Shown here: piece by piece, positions 35,936-47,780 of the stretch
Layout: each line of letters starts with the position of its first letter
Position numbering within the stretch: the first letter of the stretch is position 1
NCBI GenBank assembly: GCA_964035755.1
Contig: CAXIVR010000004.1
Location: 122,508,132 to 122,572,131 of the forward strand
Length of the DNA: 64,000 nucleotides
Reading direction: 5' to 3'
Source: Teleogryllus oceanicus
Lineage: Eukaryota > Arthropoda > Insecta > Orthoptera > Gryllidae
Made by a program: the position numbers and the translations under genes
The notes under the pieces: model-generated
The model's database searches: none
Seen by the model: only the letters and a program-made list of their open reading frames with translations
Told to the model about the DNA's origin: nothing

Positions 35936-37494
35936 CACAGCGCATTCGAAACTCAAATTGTGCAATGCACGCAAATGGCTTGCAGAAGAGCGAGTAACAC
36001 AAATCGGAAAAAAAAATTAAACAGAAAGAATAGATACAGAAATATTATAAAAGGTCATTCACACACACACGTATCGTACAGCTATTTCATTTACTGGGTC
36101 TTTTCTGCGCCAGAAATTATTTAGCTTCCATTATTTCCTTGTTATTTAGTTCCAAGAAACATTTAAATGTTTCATATTATTAAAAATTTGGACGTTGTAA
36201 GAATAAAAAATTCGCAGATTTCCGGTGCACAATTACATTAATTTTTTTCTTCGTACAAAGAATTGGAAGGTGAGAAAGTAAAAGAAACAACATATAATTT
36301 AGTTTTAGTCAAAGCGAAATTTAAATAACTGATATACCAATAAAAAGCTCTTGGTTCTTTAACAATATCACGAATCTAAATGGAATATTTATCTCCAAAC
36401 ACTGAGGCCGGACGTAAAAGAAACTGCAGAGAGAACACCATGTATATATTGTAGACAAATGCATGTCGTGTCAGAGTATTCGAATGTACATTGTATGTGT
36501 ATTAAGCTGCGAGATTGACGATTTCACGGAACCCCCTTTATCTGAAGCACGGAAAGTGAGAAGGGCGCACTTGAATATCGACACGGCGTTGCCAGGATAC
36601 CGCCCTCGTTGCGAACGCGACAGATATGCGTGTTCATACTAGCGTGCAGAGTATGTGACAACACCGCCGCCACTTCTTCCTGAAATGGCGCCACTCCCCT
36701 CCCTCTAACAGTTTCTCTCACTTCATCTTTTGTTTTGGATTTCAGAAGCACACCGAACTAAAAACTACTAGTGTGTTGTTTTCTACAACGAATACAGTGA
36801 TATTTGTTTAATTCAGTTTTATTCGCAGTTACACATATTAACTCCAAGCAATTACATGTCTATGATTAATTATAATGCGGTTACTGAAAGGTTACTTATG
36901 ATAACTCAACCATACAGGAATCCTTTGATGAAATACATCACTGAACAGTATTGAATCCCACGGATACATATGAGCATATTACCGACATATTCTATGATAT
37001 TGAAATTGATCTTAATTGGTTGGAATACACAATATTTTTACGAAAACGTTAATGGAACATACAGACCGCGAAAAATTACATTCTTTAAACAGTCGATTTA
37101 CAGAATGTAAACCGTCACAACAGTGAAGAATTTGATCATTCATTACAAGAACAAATATTAGACGCCATTGAAATGAAAATTCCATTTCAAAGTTTTACGA
37201 TTCGCGAACATATGTTCCAGTTGATATGCTGGGGGCAGTCGAGTTTAAAGAACGGCTTAAAGCGAAATAAAAGTTTACAAAACGACCTTTCGGTTGGAAT
37301 CGTTCCTTATAGTACTACCGAACTGCCAGATAATTATTGTCAATTGTCGTCTGTTACACATCAAGCACTTAACTTATTATAACTTACATAAATATAAACT
37401 TCTATAAACTTAATATAAAGTAGGTTCAAATACCAAACTTTGAATTTAAATAGACAGGCGTCGAAACACGACACTGAACTTCGTACCTCCCAAC
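35936..37494. other. AT-rich interval
   Basis: AT-rich. A less AT-rich patch at 36,530-36,720 carries no recognisable feature. Confidence 0.45.
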
Positions 37495-38130
37495 CGAGAT
37501 CACGTCTCCGCAAAAGCTTTTCTTTTCATTTGGCGGCGTGTGCCTGCCTCCGGCCCTGGGCGAGTGGCGACGGCCACCCCACCCGCCGCCCATCGATCGC
37601 AGCCGTTTGAACGTGGCGGGCGGCGGAGGCGGCGCCGCGCCAGTTCGCGCGTCCGCCAAGAGATGGCTCCAGCGACTGCCCCGGCGCCCCGCGATCGGCG
37701 CCGCGCCGAGCGGTCTCGAGCCCCGGACCGCGCCACCAGGAAAAACCTCGGCCCTCGTACTACTTCGCGGCGCTTCCTGGTCGGGCCGTGCGGGGTTGCC
37801 GTCGGGCGGGTTTTTGCCCGGGGCGGCGAGGGGGGGGGACGGGGCCGGCCCCGGCGTGCGTGCGCGCGCGCCCGAGGGGCTTTACGGCGGGGCGTGCGCC
37901 GGACCGAGTAACCGGATGACCCGCGGACGGAGCGTCCAAGACTCGTCGCGCCGCCAACGGGCCGGGGCGGGGCGTCAAAGGAAAGCGGGAGAGTCGGCGC
38001 GCGCGCGTGCGATTAAAGGCGACGCCCGGGCCCACCCAAACGGCAAATTAACGATCGCGCGGACGCGACTCAAAGGAAACGAGAATCGAATTTCCCAGCG
38101 TTTCTGCGTTCGGCTCTAGTTTCGACAGGG
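37495..38130. other. CpG-rich island
   Basis: Large, very CG-dense block. Translations are Arg/Ala/Pro-rich in all open frames, and none resembles a known protein. Confidence 0.65.
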
Positions 38131-40955
38131 CCCCGACAGACACGGACGCCAAAAAGCAATTATGTGAAAAATGTGCAGAAACATTATCAAAATTCAAGGG
38201 AAAAGCTAACTATTATACTGATACTAGGGATCAAAATACAGTTTGAATATTGGAAGACCGCGTAGAGCACAAAATGTCGAGAAAAACACACCTTTTTATA
38301 AACATTAATGACAGGATTTTACAGTTCACCGAACTTCCCCAACCCACCCCACCCCCACCGGAAGGATTCCCCTGCTATCCTTCATGGCAGAAAAATTACA
38401 AGCTTGTGTGAAGTTGGGTATGTTCCCGCTGTGTGAACTGAGAGACAATGGATCATGATCTACAATGGACTTATGCAGGTCGATAAGCGACGAATTTTTC
38501 TGTCATGTATAAGAGTTGGAAACCACACGGTAAATGTAGTAGCGGGAGCACATGAAGTGCCAGGACTACCGAAATCGAAAACTATGCAAAATAATCGCAG
38601 TCACGTACTTTTATTTGTTTTCTGATTACTATGTTTCTTCGCGTTTTGTGAGAAAAGGGAGCCGTTACAAGAGCCCGATATATCAACACTTTCAAGCAGC
38701 TGCCATACAGAACATGATCTTTTAACAATATAGTGCACGTCTACATTCATTTATTACGAAAGTGAGCAGAACCGGCCACTTCTCGGACATACAACATACA
38801 TCGGACGCTAAGGGGACAGGCTAAATGTACGGATAAGAGTAATGGCTACATGTATTGGGTGATTGGTTGTTGTAAACACCTTGTATCTTCTACAGAGCAG
38901 CCAATGATCTATTACGTAACTGTGGTTACTTGCTTAGACTGTGAGACAAATGCCTCAACATTGACAAAGATTTCTTTTAGGGTGTGCACAATTTTCAGAA
39001 TAGCAGTGACCATTTTCCACAGGCTGTATTAGAATGCACAACACAGAAGAATTTTTAGATACCCTTATTAAATTCTAAAATACCAAATACATTTGTAAAT
39101 GAACACAGTTGTTCTGGGTTGTGACTATCTCATTTTAAACGATTACTCTTACAAAAATGTAAAACGAAAAAGCAGTAAGAAGAATTTTTCAAGCTTTGGG
39201 TGCGAGTCTTTCGTGTACCAGGAATGTGCCTTTGAAAAGTAATTATTCCTAGATTATTTCACGATTTGAAGATTATTTACACAATTTTCCTGGTATAATT
39301 AAAACCTCTTTGAAAGCTTCATTTTCAACCAAACTGAAACGAAGGTTAGCCTTTCGTTTGAAGCATTCCAATTATTGTAATGATTAAAGTTAATATCCCT
39401 AAGAGAGATGTCATCCTTGTAGTCCGTCTACGTAAAAATGATTTTCAATTCTTTTTGCATTACAATGCCATTACTCAGAGCTCTCAGACCAAGCCAGAGT
39501 TGTGTTTGAAATACAATAGCTGCATGAATTGTTGAGATTACTGCACATTATTTTTTTCCTATACACATAACAGAAAGCATAATACATAATATTAAGAATA
39601 ACATTCATAAATAATAATACATTAATAATACAATACCATGAATAATAATACATTAATATTAATAATAATAATACATTAATATTAATAATAATACATTAAT
39701 ATTAATAATAATAATACATTAATATTAATAATATATCCATTTGTATCATTGTATTAATTCAATTCGCTTCTCAAACCTCTCAATTTGCATTTCGTTTCAA
39801 GGATACAACTTGTAATTGTCTTTAAATTCAAGAAACATTCGTAGTGAAATACAGAATTACAACTATGAGGAAGTTGCAAGAGTAACGCAAGCGCAAAGAC
39901 ATTGACAAATATGTCTTGGATGGGAACAGCCTTGGCCCCACTCGCACGTCGCCTCACATGTCCAAGCCCAGAGGATGAAGGCGACAAAGACGGATGAATA
40001 AACAGATGGATACGCAAATAGTCAAAACGACAATCATACGCGAGTACTAAGGACAACAAGGAGACGCATTTCAAGTTGCATTATCCCTGCGACAGATAAA
40101 GTGACAGCCCAAGGGAACAAAGGGCCAGACCAGCGAACACGAAGGTAGACGCAAATACGAAGTGTCATTTGGAATGAAGTGCCGCTATAGCTTGTCTTTG
40201 CGATGGGTGCCACACCACTTCGCTAACGAAGTGTCGCACTATTTAATAACCGCACCGAATACACACGCACCTAATTGTACACACATTGCCTAATAATGAG
40301 AATAAACACAGACTGTACTCACGGCGAGTGCAAACTGCTATTCAAATAGCCACTTGAAACACGAAATTTCCAGCAGTTTCGACATTTCTCCGAGCCCTTC
40401 GTCCGCATCCATTAGTTTTGATTTCGCATCCGCGATTTGAAACATATTTTAAAACCCATAAATTCGTTAATGGGAAGCCAGACGATGGTGTTGATGTTAT
40501 ATAAATATCGTAGTATACAAGGTAGAAATGCAGTCAGCGACAAAAATTATTATGAAAACGATCATGAACAAGAACTTAAGCACGGAGGTAGTATTAACCT
40601 TTCATCATAACAAAGCAAACTAGACAATAAAGCGGCAATTTTTTTGGTTATCCAGAGTTCCTTTTCTGAAACAAGCAGCAGCATTGTCCACACAAACACA
40701 GTTTTAGCTGCTGTTTGAAAAGCGGAAATTAAGTAACAAACTGTAAATTCAAATATCAGAGCTGCTGTTTGAAAGTACATTTTCAAAATGTACACAAAGA
40801 GTACGGCCATAGTTCTAATTATAAGGAAAAAGTAGGCCTCCAAATAACCATGAAGCTTTATATATGATCGCCCGAAATATTTCTAGAGCTGCAAACATCT
40901 AAAACCCATTTCCTTACTTTAATTTTCAAAAATACAATACGCTTTCCCGCAAATA
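38131..40955. other. Long AT-rich interval
   Basis: AT-rich, with a higher-order ATTAATATTAATAATAATAC repeat (listed). A short A/C-rich patch (CCCCAACCCACCCCACCCCCACC) lies at about 38,337-38,359. No gene or TE is recognised. Confidence 0.45.
39611..39733. repeat. AT-only higher-order microsatellite
   Basis: Units of TAATAATACATTAATATTAA-type sequence repeat about five times with variable numbers of AAT. This is a compound microsatellite in which CATTAATATTAAT recurs as the conserved core. Confidence 0.9.
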
Positions 40956-41024
40956 ATATGCCCCGAAACAAAGAATCGTCCAGAATTATGGATTCCACGC
41001 GCATTACTCGTGTTGGCTATCGCG

Positions 41025-41038
41025 CCCGCAGAGGGCGC
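41025..41038 (+). promoter_or_regulatory. CTCF-like motif (strong)
   Basis: CCCGCAGAGGGCGC matches 13 of 14 positions of the CCASYAGRKGGCRS core. It lies in a CpG island, a typical context for insulator or architectural sites. Confidence 0.35.
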
Positions 41039-41290
41039 GCTCGACCCGTCCTATCTGCCGACGCGACCCGAGTGCACGCAGGTGTATCCGCCCTGCTGTC
41101 CGGTTCACTGACGCGCTTCGTGACACGAGACGAGGCGAGCCGAGCGAAGGGGGCGGCGGCTGAGTGACGTGCCGAGTGCGAGGGCGACATCGGAGCCCCT
41201 GCATTAGAGGGAAGCTGCAGATCCAGCGGGCGACGCCTACAGGATCGAGGAGGTTAGGATCGTGATAAGCATCGACCTCGCGGGAGAGCA

Positions 41291-41304
41291 GCGCCAGAGG
41301 GCAG
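41291..41304 (+). promoter_or_regulatory. CTCF-like motif (second, same island)
   Basis: GCGCCAGAGGGCAG matches 12 of 14 positions of the core, in the same orientation as the stronger motif 266 bp to its left. Confidence 0.3.
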
Positions 41305-41330
41305 ATCATCGAAGACGCGCCGTAACTAGT

Positions 41331-41820
41331 GAGCAAGCGTGAAAATACAGACATGGATACGGGAAAGAGTAAATGAATATAATCCAAAACGTAGAACTTG
41401 ACGAATAAAAATGTTAAAAAATACAAACATGAAAGAAATAAAAGAAAGTATGAAGGACGAGAATGTGAGAAAATACTCCAAATTAAATTAGTGATGTAAC
41501 TGCACTAACTACTTCGTTATTACATCGGATGTTACTTGAATATGCACAAATGTCCAGAAGCCAATAGCAAGAACGAGCAAATTCAATCCATTCTGACAAA
41601 ACAAAAAGGAACAGATTTTTCTAACGTGAATAATGTAGAGTACGACTCGCCTCAAGTTTTGGCAGTATCAACAAACATTTAAAAAATAATTATTTTGAAA
41701 AAAAGTCGTAATTTCGGTACACTGGAGTACATTTCATACAATGAAGGATATCAAGAAATAGCTTGCCAAAAATACACAGAACACAATGAAGTGTTTAACA
41801 TACATTCTCGTCTTGAAAGT
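41331..41820. other. Purine-rich then AT-rich interval
   Basis: A/G-biased on the plus strand to about 41,480, then AT-rich. Nothing recognised. Confidence 0.4.
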
Positions 41821-41821
41821 T

Positions 41822-41853
<32 letters not shown>
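41822..41853. repeat. (AAC)n microsatellite
   Basis: About ten perfect AAC units. Confidence 0.95.
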
Positions 41854-41854
<1 letters not shown>

Positions 41855-41900
41855 CTCCGAATTTTTGATAAAAAAGAAACAATAATAATAATCTATTATA

Positions 41901-41901
<1 letters not shown>

Positions 41902-41958
<57 letters not shown>
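41902..41958. repeat. (TTA)n microsatellite
   Basis: Nineteen near-perfect TTA units, preceded by a short (AAT)n at 41,881-41,891. Confidence 0.95.
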
Positions 41959-41959
<1 letters not shown>

Positions 41960-42069
41960 ACCGGCCACTCACAAAACAAAAAATCGTTACGTGATAAATT
42001 GACTGAAAACAAGAAAATATAGTTTTGAAAAACTGAATGGATTCCATCAATTGATTTTTCATTGTTGCT

Positions 42070-42520
42070 TTCAGCACACGGCCGGGTGACTGGGAGCGGC
42101 GAAGGCACGCGCCACAACGGGAGCGAGGCCGCGCGGCCAGGGGCAGGTCAGCGCAGCGGCCGCGCGGCAATCGCAGCCGGCGCCAGCTGGCGGCCGCCGC
42201 CCCGCCCCGCCGCCGCCGCCCCTGCCGCCGCCCCCGCCGCCGCCGCCGCCGCCGCCCCGCCGCCGCCCCGCCGCCGCCCCGCCGCCGCCGCCCCGCCGCT
42301 CGCCGCCACCGCCGCCGCCGCCGCCGCCCCGCCGCTCGCCGCCACCGCCGCCGCCGCCGCCACCGCCGCCGCCCGCCGCCGCCGCCGCCGCCGCCGCCAA
42401 CGCCCGTGCCCCTTTGGATTTTAAGTTCGACGCCACGGAATGCCGGCGGCGTGACGAAACGCAAAGGCAGCACTTAGAGGCGGCCGCACGCCACGCCAGC
42501 GATCGCAGCTTCCTGCTAGG
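42070..42520. other. CpG-rich island with GCC repeat core
   Basis: GC-rich island whose central 200 bp is a GCC trinucleotide repeat (listed). All three frames are stop-free through it (polyAla, polyPro, polyArg), so no coding frame can be chosen. Confidence 0.6.
42191..42402. repeat. (GCC)n trinucleotide tract
   Basis: About 210 bp of imperfect GCC/CCG units. A higher-order unit of about 37 bp (CCCCGCCGCTCGCCGCCACC, then GCC repeats) occurs twice at about 42,291 and 42,328. The minus strand is GGC-rich and prone to hairpins or G4. Confidence 0.95.
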
Positions 42521-43264
42521 GTATGCAAAATTGGGGCAAGTCTCTCACTCGTTCACTCTTTTGCCGACAAACAACAGATTCCTATTTCCAAGATAGATTT
42601 CTAAGTTTAAAGGAGTCTGGCAGACTGTTCTACAACCATTGCTAATATGCAATTTTGATACGCACAATCCAGTCAAACCTCTGTTTCTGCATTCCCGACC
42701 GTTGTATTAAACAAGTTGTATTAAACAATTAAACAAGTTATATTTCTCAACTTCCAATTAAATGTTGAATGCTTACATTTCTGAGAAATAATTTTGTTTA
42801 CTCGACAGTTAAAGAGTACATAACATTTTCTGTCAGTATTAAGAATTTTTTTGTAATATCTCAATATGTGCAAACTTATTTTAATAATTGTTTAGGCAAC
42901 TAAGTGAGCCCTCTGTCTTAAAGATCAAAGAGATATTCTCATGACATGTATCTTTTTCTTGACTCCATTTGTGTGTTTGAAACTGCTAGAGGTACATGAT
43001 GCACACGATTCGACAGTTTCGAAGTTATTTATGGACTTTCCTATCTACTTATCGTCGTCAAAATGAGGAAAATGTGTGTTTCAACTTTCATTAGCAAGTT
43101 ATGTTCTCATAATACAAATTGGCATAATGCACCCACAAAAATTAAAGAGGTTCTCTTTCAGTTTGTCATCGAACTCAAATCACCAACGATCACACACGGC
43201 AGCGCTTTTGAGACAGTTCTTTTCTTATATTTGTACGGGCACAACACAACTACACTTCATAGAC
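42521..43264. other. AT-rich interval
   Basis: AT-rich with a small duplication around 42,710-42,740 (GTATTAAACAA repeated). Nothing else is recognised. Confidence 0.45.
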
Positions 43265-43620
43265 TGCGGATATTACTGGAGGTGGAGGCAATTCGCCCGG
43301 GGAACCGCAAACGCCCCCACTTGGAGAGGAGAGGAGAGGAGAGGAGGGCGCGGAGGGCGCGTGTGCTGGGGCAGGTGGGGATCGGCGGCGCGGCGTCGAC
43401 CTTTCGGCGGCGCAAATGCCGCGCGCGTTCGTCCGCGGAGGGGAAACGGAGGGAGGGAGGGGGCGAGGGGGGGCGGGGTGGAGCCGGAGGGAAGGTCGGC
43501 GCGGGCGGCGCGGCGGAACGGCCCCGGGTCCGCCATCGGGCTCTCACAATGAAAACAAAAGAGGGGAAGCACTAATGGACCCACGGGCCACGTGAGGTGC
43601 CTCTTAATGGGCAGATGGGT
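43265..43620. other. CpG-rich island
   Basis: GC-rich, with GGAGA repeats at about 43,325-43,345 and a GGGAGGGAGGGGGCGAGGGGGGCGGGG run at about 43,451-43,477, the latter G4-prone on the plus strand. No coding signature. Confidence 0.55.
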
Positions 43621-44465
43621 CGGATAAAAAGCTAGATGAAATGTGGGGAATAATTATCGCGCCTTTTTTAACCCAAAAGTGCACGCAAACAGCTTACGCA
43701 TTTTTCACCTTTAAAGTAATGTTCTTGGCTGTTTGAGAAATTTCGTCCGATTGATATCTCCTCCTTTTATTCATATTTTTACTTATCTAACAAGGTGAAA
43801 CGTTAGCGTGTATTTCTCACCATTAACCCTACCTTTCTTCTCATAAGAAATGTCTGTTTCATATTGTACAAGTATCTTATGGTGTGTTATGAGTATTAAA
43901 AAATATTTAAGAGCTTAAGATCTTTGTGCCATGAATAAAGATATTTTATGTGACAATATCTTCATTACGATGAAGCGTACCAAACCAGCACAGAAAATGT
44001 GTCTTTCCTGTCTTTGTGAATAACAGATCAAACGAAAGTATTCATCCATATTACACAGATTTTTTCGGGACCCATTACCCATTAAGTGTAATGCATTACA
44101 ATTCAAAAACATTTTCTGTATTTTTAACATATATTGTATCCTCTCTATTTACCCGTCCCTACAATTAAATATTAAAATGTTTGATTGCTGCAAGTGACAG
44201 AGTTGAACAATCTACCCAGAAAGGGAAAAAACGATTGAACATGTGAAAACAAAAAGAGAGGGGAAAAAAGAAAAAAAAAAAAGAAAGAAAGAAATTTCAA
44301 TACCAAAACCTTCGCACTACGAACCACAAGCATCAAAACTAATCGTCAAACGTAGCGCTGAACAATTCATCATAAGCCAAGGCGCCGAGAGCAAACGTGA
44401 CACAAACATAAAACGAAGTCCAAGAACGAGAATACAAACGAACTATCATTACGACATCCGAAGCG
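43621..44465. other. AT-rich interval
   Basis: AT-rich, with an A/G-rich tract at 44,243-44,296 (GAAAGAAAG). Nothing recognised. Confidence 0.45.
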
Positions 44466-45530
44466 ATGGAATGCATCCAAAACGATCCAGCCGGCAGCGC
44501 CTCGAGCGGGACGCTGGCTGACCGTCGCTGTCCGAAGAAGAGCGGCACCGCGCTGCGATCACGCCTGGCTGAGTCACGGCCCGCTTTCGCGAGAGCGCTT
44601 TCGGAAAAAAAGCCAAGTTCCAAGACGGCCAAGGGAACGATCGATCAATATCGGCGATTCCATCACCGCCCCGAGACAGGAGAACGTTTCACGGACGGAT
44701 GAAGATACAAGACGCGAGTATAAGACTTCGGGAAGCATAGAGAAGTGCATCTCCATGTAGTGTCTCTTCCTTTTAACTTTATAGCGTTATAAAATTGGGG
44801 CAGGAACGATCGCAACAAACCAACACCAACAGGAGCTTTTTTTCTTACTTTGCATCGCCCCGATAACGAAGGTAAATTATTGGGGCCAGCGCTTGTATGC
44901 AAACGAAACGTGTAGAATACCCACCACAAAATCTTGCATCAACATCAACACAAACACCAGATTTCTTCAGCGTTCAGTGGTGAGCGGTGGAGCATTTTCG
45001 TGTCCAGCTTTTTCTGGAAACGAAAACCCGCCGGGGCTCTCCGACGCAAAAGACCGGGAGAAAATTTGTTCGCAAGTTGGCGCGCGTGGGTGGGCGGCGC
45101 TCACGAAATCCTACTCGCCGCCGCCACCTACAATGCCAGGAGCAAACGTGGGCACGCAGCGGCAATGTTCAGAGTCGCCACCGCGCGGCGCCAACGGAAC
45201 GTCGAAAGTTTGGGCACGAAAACCGCAGCCCCGCCGGCGCGGCGGCGTGGACGAGGTCTGCGGCGGCGGGGGCGGGGGCGGGGGCGGGGCGAGCCAGGAA
45301 CAGCGAGACGGTCGGCGGTGCCGGGGCCGGGCCTCCTGGTGTTATCGACAAACCCGCGGAGTGGCTAAGCCGGCCTCGGCTATCGCACGCGTCGCTTCAA
45401 AATTTCCAGAGGCTTTTAGCGGGAGTGGACGGGGGCGGACACGCGACCTTCGCGGAGTGGGCGGGGCGGGGCGGCGCGACGCGCGAGGGATGGCAAGTCG
45501 CCTCCATCGAGGACCGAGAAGGGTGATACG
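44466..45530. other. Pair of GC-rich islands
   Basis: A small GC-rich block (44,466-44,710) and a dense CpG island (44,990-45,530) with GGCGGGGGCGGGGGCGGGGGCGGGG at about 45,264-45,288, G4-prone on the plus strand. The spacer between them is AT-moderate. Open frames are compositional. Confidence 0.5.
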
Positions 45531-46140
45531 AAATGCATTTCTCCAACTTTTAGAGTGTTCTGCGAAATCGTTGTCACATTGTTCTTGCTCCTCTCCGCAA
45601 GCACAACGGTAATGCTTCTTTCTGAGAATCACTTAAAAATGTATGAAACGTACTGTGCGCTTACAGCACTGTGAAGCTCATTATTACGGAGGGATTATTT
45701 TCTCTGTTTTTTGAATTAAAGACCTAAACAGAAAGAAAAGACACTGCTGACCAATTTTCATATTGCATTCGTAAAATACTCAAAAAGGCTTCGAGAAGAT
45801 TGAAGCGAAATATTATTTTATTCTCACTTTTTACTGAAGTGAAATATGTAATTTAAACACAACGTTATCAAATTTAAGTTCTTTTTCAGTTCAAAAAAGA
45901 ACCGTGCATATTTAACCTATTATTTAATTAATATATGTGTGCAAATGGATTCTTCTAGAAACATACTTCAAACACATTGTCTCAAGAGCTAATGATATAA
46001 CGACGTTAAAAACATAATAACTCTAACAAGTAGAAAAAATGAATCCATCAGAGATGAAATTTCACGCTTAAGTTTTTATAAGAGTCACATTTTTAACGCT
46101 CAAAAACGCTCTTTTAATTTTGAACTAATGGCAAACGAAA
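45531..46140. other. AT-rich interval
   Basis: AT-rich DNA, nothing recognised. Confidence 0.45.
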
Positions 46141-46670
46141 CGACTGCGAATCAGCAAAATCCACGGATATTCGCCGTAACATAATTTGCAATCCCTAAGT
46201 CGCTAATCCGCCTTCAAACATTGAATAATTTGGAACTCAATTAATTATCAGAGAACTATCTCCCCGGAGCTCGTTAACCTTTGATGCACTTGAGAACAGG
46301 GTGCCACGTGGCAGGCGGCCGACGCTTCTGACCCAAAATTTTCACGTCGCAAAGCGGACGCTTATCCACGGCGAAACATAAATTTAATGACAGTCTCCGT
46401 CTGTTTACTCGGCGAAACTTCGCCTTGCTATCACCGCGCGATCCTCTTATGCAAATCCACGAATTAACTATCAGCGTCAACGCGCAACTTCGGGGCGCGA
46501 CGCGGCGTAACACAGAGAGATGCCGAAGTTCCACACGCCTCCTCCCCCAGCCGACACGGCAGCCCCTCCGCCGCCGCTCTTCGCTAATCTGTTCTCGCTT
46601 CCGAAGCCCTCGGCCACACATGACGCGCCGCCCACTCAGCGCCCTCGCCACGTCCACATGACGCGCTATT
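46140..46670. promoter_or_regulatory. Candidate cis-regulatory block: palindromic E-box and POU octamer
   Basis: Moderate-GC unique sequence with the perfect 12-bp palindrome TGCCACGTGGCA (46,302-46,313) and TATGCAAATCCACG (46,448-46,461), a near-copy of the 14-mer at 16,832. It also has CAATTAATTAT at 46,238-46,248, a homeodomain core. The motifs are directly visible. Their function is inferred. Confidence 0.3.
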
Positions 46671-47240
46671 GACACTGTTCAACCTGGCAATCCAATGTAA
46701 ATTTCTATTATGATTTTGTATCGTGTTCACGTCCCTTATGTCATTAATGGTTGATGTTTGCCACAAAATGGAATACCGGAGTTATGAGGGAATAGAGGAT
46801 AAAGTAAAATGTATGTATTCGAGTCGAAAAAAAAATTATAATGGAAAAATCTTAACTTTTATTTGACGTTGCGTATCCTTTCAATCCTTGTACTAAAATA
46901 TCTCCAAATAATAAAGATGTGTATTACATTAATATTATTTAAACTTTTCTTCTAGGTAAAGAGAATTTATTACAACTTATTTTCGATATGGATTCCTTAA
47001 AATAAAATTTTATATATTATTCACTAGATAGGGTCGACAGGAGTACATTTACAGAGAAGTGCTTTAAAGCTCGTACCATAAAGTATTCAACATTTCAGCA
47101 TATGAAATCCACTTTTCAGTCATTCTGTATAATTTCAGAGATCAAACAAAATACGTTTAAGACCTACCTTTCGTCCACAGGCCACCGCAGCCTGCAGTCT
47201 ACTAAAAGCTATCGCTCGTCAGTTGAAACACACGTGTTAA
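46671..47240. other. AT-rich interval
   Basis: AT-rich DNA with nothing recognised. Confidence 0.45.
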
Positions 47241-47780
47241 TACTGAGCTTGCTTTGCCGTAAACTGCCTGCTCTGACCGCAATCTCCCTTCCTCGTCTTA
47301 TTTCCTCCACTGCCTCTGCTCAGCCCCTCTTTGAGACCCTTCTGCCCTCATTATCACACGTTTCGCTCGTCTCCTCCTCGCCGCCAGCCGCCAGAGCCGC
47401 TTTGGCCAGTTGCTGGGCGTCGCTGTCGCCGCCGGCCCCGCCCCCCCCGTGGCCCCGTGTGGCGGCGGCGAGGCACCCGGGCGTTTCGAGCGACGCCGCC
47501 CTTTGGCGTTTGCAAACGCTCGCCGAGGAGCCCTCGTGGCCGGCGCCGCGGGCGCCCCCGCCCCGCCCCCGCCCTCGCTGCCGGCGAAAAGTGCCGAGTG
47601 CCAACGGTCCCTTTTCGGCGCGTTCCTCGCCGCCAGCCGCCCTCCGATGCCCTCCCCCGCACTCCTTCACCTTCCGCGCCGAGAGAAGGCGGATCGAGAA
47701 TACTCGCACTGAAGAGACCGTCATATCGATTGCAGGCGTCCACTGGAAGTCCGGAGTCGATGGACGAGTCTTCTGGCGAC
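47240..47780. other. CpG-rich island
   Basis: C-rich plus strand to about 47,460, then CG-dense. A 253-codon frame (47,102-47,863, plus strand) crosses it, but three other frames are also open on both strands and the translation is low-complexity, so it is not called a gene. Confidence 0.6.

Larger units (their letters stand above)
40956..41330. other. CpG-rich island containing two CTCF-like motifs
   Basis: CG-rich block, purine-rich on its right shoulder. Two same-orientation CTCF-like motifs are listed separately. No coding signature. Confidence 0.5.

Noticed and set aside
40639..40660. miR-9-like sequence (TTTGGTTATCCAG)
   Set aside because: Seed differs from miR-9 at an essential base and no complementary arm forms a hairpin nearby.
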